Shown here in pieces: positions 17,509 to 27,011 of a stretch of DNA of 64,000 nt. A model generated the notes under the pieces. The model did no database searches and had not been told where the DNA came from. It worked only from the letters and a program-made list of their open reading frames with translations. Source of the stretch: Sutcliffiella horikoshii (GTDB taxonomy: Bacteria; Bacillota; Bacilli; Bacillales; Bacillaceae_I); the NCBI RefSeq assembly GCF_021991925.1, contig NZ_RXZI01000005.1, positions 124,001 through 188,000 on the forward strand, given 5' to 3'. Positions within the stretch are counted from its first letter, which is position 1; the number at the start of each line of letters is the position of its first letter. The translations under genes were made by a program, and so were the position numbers.

Positions 17509-19401
17509 TTGGATCTTACAAAGATTGAAAATCCAAAGTTTTTAAAGAAAATGTCTATAGCTGAATTGGAGAGCCTGAGCGAGGATGTCAGACGGTTTTT
17601 GATTGAGCAACTTTCCACTTCTGGGGGGCATATCGGACCAAACCTTGGAGTGGTGGAACTGACGATCGCACTTCATAAGGTTTTTGACAGCCCCAAAGAT
17701 AAATTCCTTTGGGATGTGGGCCATCAGGCTTACGTTCATAAGATCCTTACGGGGAGAGCTTGTGAATTTGGCTCTTTAAGAAAATACAAAGGGCTTTGTG
17801 GATTTCCGAAAAGGAATGAAAGCGAGCACGATGTTTGGGAAACAGGACACTCCTCGACTTCTCTTTCCGGAGCGATGGGAATGGCGGCTGCAAGGGATAT
17901 AATGGGAACGGGCGAATATGTCATCCCAATCATAGGGGATGGGGCATTGACCGGTGGAATGGCGTTGGAAGCCTTAAACCATATCGGGCATGAAAAGAAA
18001 GACATGATTGTCATTTTGAATGATAATGAAATGTCCATCGCCCCAAATGTAGGAGCGCTGCACAGTGCACTTGGAAGAATGAGAACTGCGGGTAAATACA
18101 ACTGGGTAAAAGACGAATTGGAAGTGCTTCTTAAGAAAATACCTGCAGTTGGCGGGAAACTGGCGTCAACGGCGGAGCGCATCAAAGACAGTTTGAAGTA
18201 CCTTGTTGTTAGTGGCATGTTCTTTGAAGAATTGGGCTTTACGTACTTAGGTCCGATTGATGGGCATAATTATAACGATTTGATTGATAATCTTAAATAT
18301 GCGAAAAAAACCGAAGGCCCTGTGCTTATTCATGTGGTCACGAAAAAAGGGAAAGGATATGAACCTGCAGAACTCGATACGATTGGAACTTGGCATGGAA
18401 CTGGCCCCTATAAAATCGAGACGGGTGATTTCCTTAAACCGGTTGGTGCACCTCCAGCATGGAGCAGTGTTGTCAGTGAAACAGTCAGAAAACTTGCCCG
18501 GGAAGATGAACGTATTGTTGCGCTGACGCCAGCAATGCCAGTCGGATCAAAACTGGAGAATTTTGCAAGAGAGTTCCCAGATAGAATGTTTGATGTTGGA
18601 ATTGCAGAACAGCATGCTGTTACGATGGCTGCTGGCTTGGCAACGCAAGGTATGAAGCCATTCTTGGCTATCTATTCGACCTTCTTGCAAAGAGGGTATG
18701 ACCAGGTTGTCCATGATGTTTGCCGTCAAAACTTGAACGTATTCTTCGGAATTGACCGTTCCGGGTTGGTTGGGGAAGACGGAGAGACCCACCAAGGTGT
18801 ATTTGATATCGCCTTCCTGCGACACTTGCCTAACATGGTGCTGATGATGCCAAAAGATGAAAATGAAGGCCAGCACATGGTGTACACGGCAAACAAATAT
18901 GACGATGGTCCAATTGCGCTTCGATATCCCCGTGGAAATGGGTTGGGCGTAAAAATGGATGAAGAGTTGAGGGAACTGCCGATCGGATCCTGGGAAGTGC
19001 TGAAAGAAGGAACGGACGCGGTTATCCTTACTTTCGGAACCACCATTGGGATGGCACTCGAAGCTGCTGATTACCTGAAAAAAGAAAATCTTTCTGTAAA
19101 AGTGGTCAATGCACGATTCATCAAACCGATGGATGAAGCATTATTACATGACCTATTCAAATCAGGCATACCTTTTGTAACGATAGAAGAAGCAGTATTG
19201 CAAGGTGGATTCGGTAGTGCGGTAGTCGAGTTTGCAAGCGATAATGGTTACACGAATCGCGTCGTAAGAATGGGAATTCCAGATCGCTTCATTGAACATG
19301 GAAGTGTGAAGGAGCTGCTACAGGAAATAGATTTAACAACAGAGAAAGTCGTGGAAAATGTTAAATTGATTGCAGCTAGAAGAAAACAAAAAAGGGCTTA
19401 A
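17509..19401 (+). CDS. dxs: 1-deoxy-D-xylulose-5-phosphate synthase
   Basis: Dxs joins pyruvate and glyceraldehyde-3-phosphate in the first step of the MEP isoprenoid pathway, feeding IspA encoded just upstream. The 630 residues include the thiamine diphosphate motif [16 protein letters not shown] (about 144) with [10 protein letters not shown], and the transketolase signature in the C-terminal half ([16 protein letters not shown], about 363). The start is TTG at 17509, after GGAAAGAGAGTGA; no nearer ATG fits the family's beginning [12 protein letters not shown]. tlyA follows 5 nt later. Confidence 0.97.
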   Translation: MDLTKIENPKFLKKMSIAELESLSEDVRRFLIEQLSTSGGHIGPNLGVVELTIALHKVFDSPKDKFLWDVGHQAYVHKILTGRACEFGSLRKYKGLCGFPKRNESEHDVWETGHSSTSLSGAMGMAAARDIMGTGEYVIPIIGDGALTGGMALEALNHIGHEKKDMIVILNDNEMSIAPNVGALHSALGRMRTAGKYNWVKDELEVLLKKIPAVGGKLASTAERIKDSLKYLVVSGMFFEELGFTYLGPIDGHNYNDLIDNLKYAKKTEGPVLIHVVTKKGKGYEPAELDTIGTWHGTGPYKIETGDFLKPVGAPPAWSSVVSETVRKLAREDERIVALTPAMPVGSKLENFAREFPDRMFDVGIAEQHAVTMAAGLATQGMKPFLAIYSTFLQRGYDQVVHDVCRQNLNVFFGIDRSGLVGEDGETHQGVFDIAFLRHLPNMVLMMPKDENEGQHMVYTANKYDDGPIALRYPRGNGLGVKMDEELRELPIGSWEVLKEGTDAVILTFGTTIGMALEAADYLKKENLSVKVVNARFIKPMDEALLHDLFKSGIPFVTIEEAVLQGGFGSAVVEFASDNGYTNRVVRMGIPDRFIEHGSVKELLQEIDLTTEKVVENVKLIAARRKQKRA

Positions 19402-19406
19402 CGGAT

Positions 19407-20243
19407 ATGGCAAAAAAAGAAAGAGTAGATGTACTCCTTGTGGAGCGCGGCCTTGTGGAAACGCGGGAGAAAGCAAAGCGCTCCATAATGGCGGGACTTG
19501 TATATTCAAATGAACAACGGTTGGACAAACCTGGTGAAAAAGTGGCAACAGATGCACCGCTTAGCGTCAAGGGGAACCTGATGCCATATGTAAGCCGTGG
19601 TGGGTTGAAACTGGAGAAAGCGCTGAAAGTCTTTGGCTTGAACGTGAAGGATAAGATCCTCCTTGATATTGGTGCATCCACAGGAGGTTTTACCGACTGT
19701 GCCCTACAAAATGGTGCAAAATTGAGCTATGCACTCGACGTCGGCTACAACCAGCTGGCGTGGAAATTACGACAGGATGAACGGGTCGTCGTGATGGAAC
19801 GGACCAATTTCCGTTATGTAACACCTGTTGATTTGAACGAAGGGATGCCTGAATTCGCGAGCATCGACGTTTCCTTCATCTCCTTAAAATTGATTCTTCC
19901 TGTATTAAAAACGTTACTGGTACCTGAAAGTGATGTGGTTGCTTTAGTGAAACCCCAGTTTGAAGCGGGAAGAGAACAGGTTGGGAAAAAAGGGATTGTC
20001 AGAGACCCTAAGACCCATCAGGCGGTCATGCAGAAGATTATAGACTTTAGCTTAAAAGAAGGCTATGATGTGATGAATGCTTCCTTCTCTCCTATAACGG
20101 GAGGTGAGGGGAATATTGAATTCCTTCTTCACCTGCAATGGAATGGGCATACAGAAGAAAGCTCACAGAACAATCTTCAGGTAACCATACCTGATCTGGT
20201 CGCAGATGCCCACCAACAACTGAAGGTCGAAAAAGGGGAATAA
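19407..20243 (+). CDS. tlyA: TlyA-family rRNA methyltransferase (YqxC)
   Basis: A 278-residue S4-domain plus FtsJ-like methyltransferase. Relatives 2'-O-methylate ribosomal RNA, and the haemolysin name is historical. The S4 domain covers about residues 5-65 (RVDVLLVERGLVETREKAKR). The SAM-binding motif LLDIGASTGGFTDCAL is near residue 88, and KPQFEAGREQVGKKGIVRDP near 183. It is tightly linked to dxs, with argR and recN following, as in B. subtilis. Confidence 0.93.
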   Translation: MAKKERVDVLLVERGLVETREKAKRSIMAGLVYSNEQRLDKPGEKVATDAPLSVKGNLMPYVSRGGLKLEKALKVFGLNVKDKILLDIGASTGGFTDCALQNGAKLSYALDVGYNQLAWKLRQDERVVVMERTNFRYVTPVDLNEGMPEFASIDVSFISLKLILPVLKTLLVPESDVVALVKPQFEAGREQVGKKGIVRDPKTHQAVMQKIIDFSLKEGYDVMNASFSPITGGEGNIEFLLHLQWNGHTEESSQNNLQVTIPDLVADAHQQLKVEKGE

Positions 20244-20266
20244 CTAATATGGTTGTTCCTTTTTTC
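20237..20266 (+). terminator. Terminator overlapping the tlyA stop
   Basis: GGAATAAC (20237-20244) pairs with GTTGTTCC (20252-20259, one wobble) and is followed by seven T residues. The stem includes the stop codon. Confidence 0.75.
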
Positions 20267-20351
20267 TTGGCTAACTGTTTTACATAGAATAAGGTTTGAA
20301 TTAACATAGAGCTAGGTAATAAAGGTTACATAGACAATAAGGGGTGCCAAC

Positions 20352-20801
20352 ATGACAAAGGGCCAAAGACATATTAAAATCAGAGAATTGATTACGAACA
20401 GTGAAATCGAAACCCAAGACGAGCTTGTCGACCGCTTGAAAAGCTTAGGATTCAATGTGACCCAAGCGACGGTTTCTAGAGACATAAAAGAGTTGCATCT
20501 TGTAAAAGTTCCGCTTTTGGATGGTAGATATAAATACAGCCTGCCTGCTGACCAACGTTTCAATCCATTGCAAAAACTGAAGCGCTCTTTGATGGATGCG
20601 TTTGTCAAAATAGATATAGCCGGTCACATGATTGTCATGAAAACAATGCCGGGTAATGCCAATGCCATCGGTGTTCTCATTGATAATCTTGATTGGTCGG
20701 AAATACTCGGAACCATTTGTGGGGACGACACGTGCCTGATCATCTGCCGAACGCCGGAAGATGCAAAGAATTTATCCGACCGCTTTATTAATATGCTATA
20801 A
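20352..20801 (+). CDS. argR: Arginine repressor ArgR/AhrC
   Basis: The arginine-dependent regulator of arginine synthesis and catabolism (AhrC in B. subtilis). At 149 residues it has the N-terminal winged helix ([20 protein letters not shown]...[15 protein letters not shown] split across about 4-54) and a C-terminal hexamerisation and arginine-binding domain with [15 protein letters not shown] (about 122). A target may be the artPQR-like importer near 57 kb. AAGGGG precedes the ATG. Confidence 0.97.
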   Translation: MTKGQRHIKIRELITNSEIETQDELVDRLKSLGFNVTQATVSRDIKELHLVKVPLLDGRYKYSLPADQRFNPLQKLKRSLMDAFVKIDIAGHMIVMKTMPGNANAIGVLIDNLDWSEILGTICGDDTCLIICRTPEDAKNLSDRFINML

Positions 20802-20823
20802 AAACACCCAAGGAAGTGATGGT

Positions 20824-22530
20824 ATGATTGCTGAATTGACAATCAAAAACTTTGCTATTATTGAATCTCTTTCCATCTCATTTGAAAAAGGGCTCACGGT
20901 ATTGACAGGGGAAACCGGCGCTGGTAAATCCATTATCATTGATGCCATCCACTTGCTGGCAGGGGGGAGGGGTTCTCATGAGTTTGTTCGTTTCGGTGAA
21001 AAAAGAGCAGAGTTAGAAGGTTTATTCCTGCTTGAAAATGATAGTCATCCTGCCTATGGGGTCTGCAAGGAACTGGGCATTGAAATTGAAGATGAAATGG
21101 TCGTTTTACGAAGAGAAATCCATGCAACCGGTAAAAGTGTGTGCCGTGTGAATGGCAAGCTGGTCACCATTGCACTTTTAAGAGAAGTGGGACAAACATT
21201 AGTGGACATTCATGGACAACATGAACACCAAGAGCTGATGGATCCGGATCTTCATTTGTTGCTTTTAGATCAGTTTGGTGGCACTGCTGTTCAAAAAGAA
21301 CTACAGTCATATAGCAACGTATACAAGTCCTATAAGGATGTGGAAAAAAGGCTGCTTGAGCTAACAGATAATGAACAGAAGGTTGCCCACCGCCTTGATT
21401 TGCTTCAATTCCAGGCAGATGAAATCAGCAGTGCGGAATTAAGTGTGAATGAAGAGGACGAGCTCCTCGAAGAAAGAAATAAAATCAGCAATTATGAGCG
21501 TCTTTATCAGTCCCTGAATAACTGTTATTATGCCATGCATGGTGAACAGAAGGGACTTGACTGGATTGGCCAGGCGATGTCGGAATCAGAAGGTCTCGAG
21601 GAAATCGATAAAAACCTCAAAGATGTTCACGAAATCATATCAAATTCCTATTATCAATTAGAGGAATTATCCTATCGTATCAGGGATGAAATAGATCAGC
21701 TCGAGTTTGATCCGAATCGTCTTGATTTTATTGAAGGCAGATTAAATGAAATTAAGCAGTTGAAGCGTAAATACGGAAGCACCGTTTCTGAAATTCTGGA
21801 GTACGCCTCTAAAATAGAAGAGGAACTGGAGACCCTACAAAACAGGGATTCACATATTCACCATCTTCAAGAATCCTTGGAATCGTTAAAGCAGGACCTT
21901 GCGCTAGAAGCCAAATCTTTAACAGACGCACGGAGGAAAGCTTCTGAAAAGCTTATGAAGAGCATCCATAAGGAGCTTAAAGATCTTTATCTGGAAAAAG
22001 CGATCTTTGATGTTAACATGGAACTGAAAAAAGAAAAGTCCTCAGGCGATGTATTGTTCGGCAAAAATGGCGTGGATGACGTGGAGTTCTATCTTACGAC
22101 TAACCCAGGTGAGCCGTTAAAGCCGATGGCAAAGGTCGCCTCAGGTGGAGAGCTTTCTCGGATCATGCTTGCATTGAAGAGTATATTCTCCAGGCACCAA
22201 GGGATCACATCCATCATTTTTGATGAAGTCGATACAGGCGTCAGTGGCAGGGTGGCACAGTCCATAGCGGAGAAAATTTATCAGGTTTCTGTGGGTTCGC
22301 AAGTCCTTTGCATTTCCCACTTGCCACAAGTTGCAGCAATGTCCGACACCCATCTATTCATCAGCAAGGAAGTTTCCGGCAAACGCACTAAAACCAAGGT
22401 GCGTGGTCTGGATCAAGATGAAAAGATTCGGGAAATCGGAAGAATGATTTCGGGTGTGGAGATAACTTCGTTAACGAAAGAGCATGCACGAGAGCTTTTG
22501 GAGATTGCGGGAAGTATTAAGCAAGGGTAA
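20824..22530 (+). CDS. recN: DNA repair protein RecN
   Basis: An SMC-like ATPase that gathers broken DNA ends during recombinational repair. From the ATG at 20824 (after GGAAGTGATGG) it has 568 residues and starts MIAELTIKNFAIIE, the family beginning; an upstream in-frame extension to 20761 overlaps argR and is not family sequence. Walker A is GETGAGKS (about 30), the ABC signature ASGGELSRIMLALK (about 440), and Walker B IIFDEVDTGVSG (about 465). Coiled-coil arms lie between. A terminator follows directly. Confidence 0.97.
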   Translation: MIAELTIKNFAIIESLSISFEKGLTVLTGETGAGKSIIIDAIHLLAGGRGSHEFVRFGEKRAELEGLFLLENDSHPAYGVCKELGIEIEDEMVVLRREIHATGKSVCRVNGKLVTIALLREVGQTLVDIHGQHEHQELMDPDLHLLLLDQFGGTAVQKELQSYSNVYKSYKDVEKRLLELTDNEQKVAHRLDLLQFQADEISSAELSVNEEDELLEERNKISNYERLYQSLNNCYYAMHGEQKGLDWIGQAMSESEGLEEIDKNLKDVHEIISNSYYQLEELSYRIRDEIDQLEFDPNRLDFIEGRLNEIKQLKRKYGSTVSEILEYASKIEEELETLQNRDSHIHHLQESLESLKQDLALEAKSLTDARRKASEKLMKSIHKELKDLYLEKAIFDVNMELKKEKSSGDVLFGKNGVDDVEFYLTTNPGEPLKPMAKVASGGELSRIMLALKSIFSRHQGITSIIFDEVDTGVSGRVAQSIAEKIYQVSVGSQVLCISHLPQVAAMSDTHLFISKEVSGKRTKTKVRGLDQDEKIREIGRMISGVEITSLTKEHARELLEIAGSIKQG

Positions 22531-22542
22531 GGACGTTTTAGG

Positions 22543-22582
22543 AAAGCCGTTCACATTAGATGATGATGTGGACGGCTTTTTT
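22543..22582 (+). terminator. Terminator after recN
   Basis: GCCGTTCACAT (22546-22556) pairs with ATGTGGACGGC (22566-22576, one wobble), followed by TTTTTTGA. Confidence 0.9.
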
Positions 22583-23114
22583 GAGGGCGTGACATGGAAC
22601 GCAAGGCGAAAATTCGCTTATATTTTTGTGTTTTTGAGGGTGATTTTCAGAAAAAAACCATTCGGACAAATTGCTTGGGTATTCGGATAATTGGAGGTGC
22701 ATTATTGGGAAGGTTCGGACAAGATATTCTGTGGTTTGGACAAGTATGAAGCGGGGTTTGGACATTTCATTTTGAGGTTCGGACAAGAATAAAAAAACTT
22801 TGGATAACTTTTGAAAATCTTTGGACAAAAATGCGGAAACTTCGGTCAACAATCGAAAAACTTCGGACATTTCCTCTGAAACAGCGAATGCAAGCGACAT
22901 GCTCATCATCATCAACTGTACTCTTTAAAAGACATTACATAATTTCCACGTTCTCACATCCCCAATAATTATCCCCGCTCACCTCATATAACATAACTAT
23001 CCATAATGGGTAGCATTTAAATTAATATCGTTGTTATAAATGTGGCCTGACAAGGCAAAATTATATAATGTAGCCATGAATGGTGTGGGATAGGACCGAG
23101 GAGAGTGAAAATGT
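22583..23114. other. Intergenic region between recN and spoIVB
   Basis: About 530 bp without a supported gene. Most is taken by the phased TTCGGACAA-type element (22661-22870). The rest is AT-rich leader before spoIVB. I could not assign a confident sigma-F or sigma-G promoter, although spoIVB is forespore-expressed in B. subtilis. Confidence 0.6.
22661..22870 (+). repeat. Ten-motif phased element (TTCGGACAA type), copy 1
   Basis: Ten copies of TTYGGACAA (allowing one or two changes) start at 22661, 22682, 22714, 22735, 22757, 22778, 22799, 22820, 22841 and 22862, so the spacings are 21,32,21,22,21,21,21,21,21. Motifs 3-6 are mostly preceded by GG, and motifs 7-10 by AAAC or AATC. Exactly the same spacing series and flank pattern recur at 37884-38093, although the spacer bases differ. 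It lies between the recN terminator and spoIVB. No coding potential is evident. Confidence 0.92.
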
Positions 23115-24410
23115 TTGAGAGAAGATATAATTAGAAAAATTGTTGGTGTATTTCTCCTTGTTTCAGTCATGGTATTATGTGTAAGTCAGCCATTTAAAGA
23201 GTATGTCCAAATCCCAAATAATATAACGATGTTTGAAGGACAAGGATTACATTTCCAGTCGTCCGTACCGGTGACTGCCAAGATAAATGAAAATTCTTCC
23301 TCCTCTCTCGGGATCGAGACAGACCATAAAACGTTAGCACTTAACGGAAAACAAGCAGGAGAAGGTCAGGTTGTTTTGCAGCTTGCCGGTGTTCCTGTCA
23401 AACAGGTGAATGTAGATGTCATACCGGAATATAAAGTGTATCCGGGTGGTCAATCCATTGGAGTGAAATTAAACACATTGGGTGTTCTGGTTGTCGGCCA
23501 CCACCAGGTCGATACGGAAGAAGGTAAACAATCACCTGGAGAAATTGCGGGTATCCAAGTAGGCGACATTATTACAAAAATCAACGGCAAAACCATCGAG
23601 CAGATGAGTGATGTTGCTCCATTTGTACAAGAGTCCGGCAAGACCGGTAATCCCCTTGATGTTGTCATCACACGAGAAAAAGAAACCATTAACACAAAGC
23701 TTATTCCTTTAAAAGACAAACAGGACAGTTCATTCAGGATTGGACTTTATATTAGAGATTCGGCTGCCGGAATTGGAACCATGACCTTCTATGACCCGAT
23801 TACCATGAAATATGGAGCATTAGGCCATGTGATTTCAGATATGGATACTAAAAAGCCAATTGTCGTTCAAGACGGCCAGATTGTCCGATCGACCGTTACC
23901 TCCATTGATAAGGGAAGCAATGGAGTACCGGGTGAAAAGCTTGCAAGGTTTTCCAACGATAGATCGGCAATCGGTGATATCTCTAGAAACAGCCCGTTCG
24001 GGATCTTCGGAACGCTTAACAAAGATATTGAGAATGGCATCATGGACAAAGCCTTGCCAATCGCGTTGTCGACAGAAGTGAAAGAAGGACCTGCTAAAAT
24101 TCTGACCGTTGTGGATGGAGATAAAGTGGAAGAATTTGATGTGGAAGTAGTGAGTAGCATCCCTCAGAAATTCCCTGCCACTAAGGGGATGGTCATTAAA
24201 ATCACAGATCCGGTCCTCTTAGAAAAGACAGGTGGAATTGTGCAAGGGATGAGTGGAAGTCCAATCATTCAGAATGGCAAAGTGATTGGTGCTGTCACCC
24301 ACGTATTTGTAAATGATTCGACAAGCGGGTATGGCGTTCATATAGAATGGATGCTGAACGAAGCCGGAATAGACATTTATCAAAAAGATAAAGAGGAGAA
24401 AGTGGGCTGA
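23115..24410 (+). CDS. spoIVB: SpoIVB peptidase, sporulation signalling protease
   Basis: SpoIVB is a forespore serine protease secreted into the intermembrane space, where it cleaves SpoIVFA and so triggers processing of pro-sigma-K. This 431-residue protein has an N-terminal membrane anchor (about 7-24), a PDZ domain (about 115-190, [10 protein letters not shown] onward), and the S55 peptidase domain with [14 protein letters not shown] (His) and [19 protein letters not shown] (catalytic Ser near 380). The start is TTG; the ATG 4 nt upstream is out of frame. spo0A follows, as in B. subtilis. Confidence 0.97.
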   Translation: MREDIIRKIVGVFLLVSVMVLCVSQPFKEYVQIPNNITMFEGQGLHFQSSVPVTAKINENSSSSLGIETDHKTLALNGKQAGEGQVVLQLAGVPVKQVNVDVIPEYKVYPGGQSIGVKLNTLGVLVVGHHQVDTEEGKQSPGEIAGIQVGDIITKINGKTIEQMSDVAPFVQESGKTGNPLDVVITREKETINTKLIPLKDKQDSSFRIGLYIRDSAAGIGTMTFYDPITMKYGALGHVISDMDTKKPIVVQDGQIVRSTVTSIDKGSNGVPGEKLARFSNDRSAIGDISRNSPFGIFGTLNKDIENGIMDKALPIALSTEVKEGPAKILTVVDGDKVEEFDVEVVSSIPQKFPATKGMVIKITDPVLLEKTGGIVQGMSGSPIIQNGKVIGAVTHVFVNDSTSGYGVHIEWMLNEAGIDIYQKDKEEKVG

Positions 24411-24431
24411 AAAAGCTCGCTTTTTTCTTTT
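24401..24431 (+). terminator. Terminator overlapping the spoIVB stop
   Basis: GTGGGC (24402-24407) pairs with GCTCGC (24415-24420) with wobble pairs, followed by TTTTTTC. The stem is weak but the T-run is clear. Confidence 0.65.
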
Positions 24432-24475
24432 ATTATGAGATAAATTACGTTATGATGTAAAAATGATAAAGATTA

Positions 24476-24522
24476 TTCGACAAAAGTTCCAGTAAATGTA
24501 AGGTTTTGCGTATTACGTCGAA
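24476..24522. promoter_or_regulatory. Spo0A-binding boxes upstream of spo0A
   Basis: TTCGACAA at 24476-24483 is a perfect 0A box (TTGTCGAA) on the minus strand. ACGTCGAA at 24515-24522 matches 6 of 8. With the perfect box inside the sigma-H promoter, these suggest autoregulation by Spo0A-P. Confidence 0.75.
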
Positions 24523-24585
24523 TTTAAGAGTATTCTGGAGAAAAATAAAGATAATATATAATTTTTAAGGTTTTTTAATTTTTTT

Positions 24586-24614
24586 AAAGGAAAAGAGGTT
24601 GCATTGTCGAATTT
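24586..24614 (+). promoter_or_regulatory. sigma-H promoter of spo0A with overlapping 0A box
   Basis: AAAGGAAAA (24586-24594) fits the sigma-H -35 RnAGGAwww, and GTCGAATTT (24606-24614) fits the -10 RnnGAATww, with an 11-bp spacer. A perfect 0A box TTGTCGAA (24604-24611) overlaps the -10. This is the counterpart of the B. subtilis Ps promoter. Confidence 0.85.
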
Positions 24615-24685
24615 AACATTTAGAATAAAAATAAGGCTTAATTGCTTTTCAAGAAAGTATAGGGACTGAGGAGGAAACTAGTTAT

Positions 24686-25477
24686 ATGAAAATTAAAGTA
24701 TGTGTCGTTGATGATAATCGTGAGTTGGTAGGTCTATTGGAAGAGTACATTTCAGCGCAAGAGGACATGGAAGTTGTAGGGGTAGCTCACAATGGTCAAG
24801 AATGTCTTCAGTTGCTTCAAGATAAAAATCCTGATGTTTTAGTTCTCGATATAATCATGCCTCACCTTGATGGTTTGGGTGTTCTTGAAAAAATGCGTTC
24901 ATTGACTTTGGAAAAGTCGCCTAATGTCATTATGTTGACAGCTTTCGGGCAGGAAGACGTAACGAAAAAGGCAGTCGATTTAGGGGCATCCTACTTTATT
25001 TTAAAACCTTTTGATATGGAGAACCTTGTTAGTAACATCCGTCAAGTGAGCGGTAAAGCATCACCTATCCTTAAGAGATCCAACTCGTCTTCTGTCCGTT
25101 CCTCCAGCCCAGAAAACAAAGGTAGAAATCTCGATGCGAATATCACAAGTATCATTCACGAGATTGGTGTTCCTGCCCACATTAAAGGGTACCTATACTT
25201 ACGTGAAGCAATATCTATGGTATATAACGATATCGAATTATTGGGATCCATCACAAAGGTTTTATATCCTGATATCGCCAAAAAATACAATACCACAGCT
25301 AGCCGAGTAGAACGTGCGATTCGACATGCAATCGAAGTTGCGTGGTCCCGCGGGAATATCGACAGCATCTCTTCCCTTTTTGGTTATACAGTTTCCATGT
25401 CCAAGGCCAAGCCAACAAACAGTGAGTTCATTGCAATGGTTGCGGACAAGCTGCGATTGGAGCATAGGGCTTCCTGA
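24686..25477 (+). CDS. spo0A: Sporulation master regulator Spo0A
   Basis: Spo0A is the phosphorelay response regulator that commits the cell to sporulation and controls stationary-phase genes. The 263-residue protein has a receiver domain (1-120) with phosphoacceptor Asp55 in [13 protein letters not shown] and Lys in [13 protein letters not shown] linker rich in Ser precedes the C-terminal DNA-binding domain (about 145-263), with the recognition region [20 protein letters not shown]. The order spoIVB-spo0A is conserved in Bacillus. Confidence 0.98.
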   Translation: MKIKVCVVDDNRELVGLLEEYISAQEDMEVVGVAHNGQECLQLLQDKNPDVLVLDIIMPHLDGLGVLEKMRSLTLEKSPNVIMLTAFGQEDVTKKAVDLGASYFILKPFDMENLVSNIRQVSGKASPILKRSNSSSVRSSSPENKGRNLDANITSIIHEIGVPAHIKGYLYLREAISMVYNDIELLGSITKVLYPDIAKKYNTTASRVERAIRHAIEVAWSRGNIDSISSLFGYTVSMSKAKPTNSEFIAMVADKLRLEHRAS

Positions 25478-25509
25478 GAGGGTAAGGAATCTAATTAGGT
25501 AAAGTAAAA

Positions 25510-25548
25510 AACCCAACATGCGAACCGGTATGTTGGGTTTGTTATTGT
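25510..25548 (+). terminator. Terminator after spo0A
   Basis: A perfect 10-bp stem AACCCAACAT/ATGTTGGGTT (25510-25519 and 25530-25539) is followed by a T-rich tail TGTTATTGTT. It could serve both strands. Confidence 0.88.
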
Positions 25549-25584
25549 TACATATAATTTTATCCGGGTATATAAGGACAATTA

Positions 25585-25731
25585 CTACTTTTCTTCAGCT
25601 TCACTTCGCTCCAATTCCACAAGCTTCTGAATGAGAATATGTTGTGGTAGATGCATTACTTGTTCAATGGGAACATCCAAGGCTTTAGCGAGCTTTTGAG
25701 CAGTTTCTGCGGATATTTGTAGTGGGCGCAT
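25585..25731 (-). CDS. Small YycC-like protein (48 aa)
   Basis: A short gene read on the minus strand that encodes MRPLQISAETAQKLAKALDV and ends with LVELERSEAEEK. AGAGAGGTGA precedes the ATG by about 6 nt, an excellent ribosome site. The PLQIS start, TAxKLA helix and LPQHILIQKL segment resemble the YycC family of about 50 residues in Bacillus (from memory), whose function is unknown. It is highly charged, helical and has no membrane segment. It lies convergent with spo0A, whose terminator would also serve it. Confidence 0.75.
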   Translation of the reverse strand: MRPLQISAETAQKLAKALDVPIEQVMHLPQHILIQKLVELERSEAEEK

Positions 25732-25819
25732 GTCGGTTCACCTCTCTTCAACTAAGATTTTACTAAATGATACGTATGTTTACAATTTTTTCTGGGATAT
25801 GAAAAATGAAGGGTGATAA

Positions 25820-26548
25820 ATGATGACGAAAATTTTTGGACATAGGGGCTCAGCTGGTACCCATCCGGAAAATACCATGATCAGCTTCGAACAAGCATAC
25901 AAAGATGGAGCCGATGGCATTGAGCTTGATGTACAACTTAGTAAAGATGGCATTCCGGTTGTCATTCATGATGAAAAAGTAAACAGGACGACGGATGGAA
26001 AAGGATTGGTCAAAGACTTGTCCCTGTTGGAACTTAAACAACTAAATGCGGTCCATAAATTCAAAAAACTGTACAAACAAGCAGAAATACCAACTTTAGA
26101 AGAGGTTTTGGAGTGGGCTAGTAAAAAGCAAACGATCGTAAATATCGAGCTGAAAAATAGTATAGTACCTTATTCCGGGATGGAAGAGAAAGTATTGGAT
26201 TTGATTAATAGGTACAATATGAAGCATCTGATCATCTTTTCGAGCTTTAATCATTATAGTATCGCGCGATTACACGCACTTGCACCGGAATTGGAAAAGG
26301 CAGTGTTGTATATGGAAGGAATTTATAAACCGTGGGACTACACAAAATGGGTCGGAGGAAATGGTATTCATCCACATATTAAAGCGGCTACGCCAAGTAT
26401 TATCCAACGGGCACAAGCTGCGGGAGTCCCTGTCCGTCCATTTACAGTAAATGATGAAAAAATGATGAAAAGACTGTTTGATGAGGGTTGTGCAGGTTTT
26501 TTCACAGATTATCCCAAGATAGCTGTACAATTAAAATACCAAAATTAA
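25820..26548 (+). CDS. Glycerophosphodiester phosphodiesterase (YqiK-like)
   Basis: A cytoplasmic GDPD-family enzyme expected to hydrolyse glycerophosphodiesters to glycerol-3-phosphate and an alcohol. The 242 residues start with FGHRGSAGTHPENTMISFE (catalytic HRG...ENT near 7-19), then GADGIELDVQLSKDGIPVVIHD (ELD and HD metal ligands near 41-53), both diagnostic. There is no signal peptide, unlike secreted GlpQ. The position matches B. subtilis yqiK. The start has two adjacent ATGs; the first is about 6 nt from GGGTGAT. Confidence 0.93.
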   Translation: MMTKIFGHRGSAGTHPENTMISFEQAYKDGADGIELDVQLSKDGIPVVIHDEKVNRTTDGKGLVKDLSLLELKQLNAVHKFKKLYKQAEIPTLEEVLEWASKKQTIVNIELKNSIVPYSGMEEKVLDLINRYNMKHLIIFSSFNHYSIARLHALAPELEKAVLYMEGIYKPWDYTKWVGGNGIHPHIKAATPSIIQRAQAAGVPVRPFTVNDEKMMKRLFDEGCAGFFTDYPKIAVQLKYQN

Positions 26549-26577
26549 AACCGCTGAGTGATCAGCGGTTTTTTATT
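26549..26577. terminator. Bidirectional terminator between yqiK-like gene and yqzF
   Basis: A perfect 9-bp stem AACCGCTGA/TCAGCGGTT is flanked by A- and T-runs, so it can end transcripts from both convergent genes. Confidence 0.88.
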
Positions 26578-26821
26578 TTCCATTCTCTTTCTTTTGAAAC
26601 CTCTTTTGTACATTATTGCGCTTCCTATCTCGGTAAAAGATGAAACCAGCCACAAACCACAAGCCTATCAGGAAAAATAGGAATCCAATAATGAATTGCA
26701 AAGTTAGGGACGGAATAAGGGGATGGGCGATATTGAAGACCATATCACGCATAAGTTTTATTCCATATACGGCAATGATACCTGGGATTAATAAAATAAT
26801 TAGAGCGACTATTCGTTGCAT
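26573..26821 (-). CDS. yqzF: YqzF, DUF2627 membrane protein
   Basis: An 82-residue protein with two membrane segments (about 5-23 and 42-62) and a basic tail FYRDRKRNNVQKRFQKKENGK, matching DUF2627/YqzF of Bacillus, whose function is unknown. I chose the ATG giving MQRIVALI, the family start; a TTG eight codons upstream is possible. The gene is divergent from bkdR, as in B. subtilis. Confidence 0.82.
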   Translation of the reverse strand: MQRIVALIILLIPGIIAVYGIKLMRDMVFNIAHPLIPSLTLQFIIGFLFFLIGLWFVAGFIFYRDRKRNNVQKRFQKKENGK

Positions 26822-26877
26822 ATCTATTGTTGGCCTCACTTTCAAAGCTTTCGACTTATATTATAGCAGAAATTATC

Positions 26878-26906
26878 TTGCACAGAAGAGGAAAAAGAAT
26901 TATGAT
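26878..26906 (+). promoter_or_regulatory. sigma-A promoter of bkdR
   Basis: TTGCAC (26878-26883) and TATGAT (26901-26906) are separated by 17 bp. The -35 is part of an inverted repeat TTGCACA/TGTGCAA (26878-26884 and 26912-26918) that spans the promoter and could be an operator. Confidence 0.65.
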
Positions 26907-27011
26907 AAAAGTGTGCAAGAAATTTCACACCTTTTATAGAACACTGTGAATTTTCTTTCAATTTACTTATTAGTAAGAGAAATAAATGTATCCGGTGTAG
27001 AGGGGTTTTAT

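Noticed and set aside
22661-22870. CRISPR array or heptad-repeat coding region
   Set aside because: The 9-bp motif is too short and spacers are 12 bp. Open frames exist because 21 is a multiple of three, but the frame differs between the two copies, so coding is not conserved.
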